From positions 1 to 14,213 of the forward strand of contig JAUUSJ010000110.1 in assembly GCA_030841965.1 (NCBI GenBank): DNA of 14,213 nucleotides. Reading direction: 5' to 3'. The position numbers and the translations under genes were made by a program. Source of the DNA: Blautia sp. GTDB lineage: Bacteria; Bacillota; Clostridia; Lachnospirales; Lachnospiraceae. Positions 14,169 through 14,213 of this stretch are shown piece after piece (position 1 is the first letter of the stretch; each line of letters begins with the position of its first letter). The notes under the pieces are model-generated. The model saw only the letters and a list, made by a program, of their open reading frames with translations. It was not told the origin of the DNA and made no database searches.

Positions 14169-14213
14169 GGGGTCAAAAGGTCTTTTGACCCCTATGATAC
14201 CGAATTGCTCCGC
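14169..14213 (-). repeat. Inverted copy of the structured element's right end, cut by the window edge
   Basis: On the minus strand this is identical over 45 bases to 346-390: hairpin 3's right part, the GGTATCATA arm, and the 24-bp palindrome with GGGGTCAAAAG arms. The next four bases (AACA) also match, then the two copies diverge, which marks the element's edge. The body continues past 14213. Confidence 0.88.

Noticed and set aside
346..14213. The whole window as a composite transposon between the inverted 45-bp copies
   Set aside because: No intact transposase lies inside, the genes are ordinary metabolic ones, and the copies behave as separate short dispersed elements.

Overview
The window is low-GC DNA from an anaerobic, low-GC Firmicute. 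The protein types (A-type flavoprotein, Glc-family PTS, LacI, MATE, KDG-type sugar kinase), the AGGAGG ribosome binding sites and the dispersed intergenic repeats best fit a gut clostridium of the Lachnospiraceae. That placement is inferred from style, not from a marker gene.

Layout. Positions 1-430 carry no gene but hold two repeat-family elements: a truncated copy of one at 1-69 and a highly structured one at about 190-390. Then come a secreted, membrane-anchored cell-wall amidase (431-1585) and a flavodiiron protein (1806-2966) with a strong promoter and a possibly folded leader. Next are a MATE exporter (3115-4539) with an unusual hexapeptide-repeat loop and a decayed piece of a second MATE gene (4558-4902). 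All of these read rightwards. An 18-bp bidirectional terminator (4941-4987) separates them from a leftward LacI-type repressor.

The core of the window is a maltose locus at 5110-11005. The repressor (malR-like) is divergent from a three-gene operon: an EIIABC PTS permease, a protein of the endonuclease/exonuclease/phosphatase fold that sits where maltose 6'-phosphate phosphatase (MapP) sits in Enterococcus, and 4-alpha-glucanotransferase (malQ). Read together, maltose enters as maltose 6'-phosphate, MapP removes the phosphate, and MalQ turns free maltose into glucose plus longer dextrins. The 342-bp divergent region has a near-consensus promoter in each direction and several TTTGCG/CGCAAA half-sites.

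Positions 11006-11830 are an accessory junk zone: a large hairpin terminator, the C-terminal end of an AraC regulator, a fragment of an ISLre2-type (UPF0236) transposase, a 203-bp repeat with perfect 30-bp inverted arms, and 35-bp tandem repeats. Two leftward genes follow: a PfkB-family sugar kinase (11831-12853) and an aldo/keto reductase (13200-14039). The window closes inside an inverted copy of the structured element seen near position 190-390.

No complete new defence or mobile system is visible. The least explained material is the two families of structured intergenic repeats.
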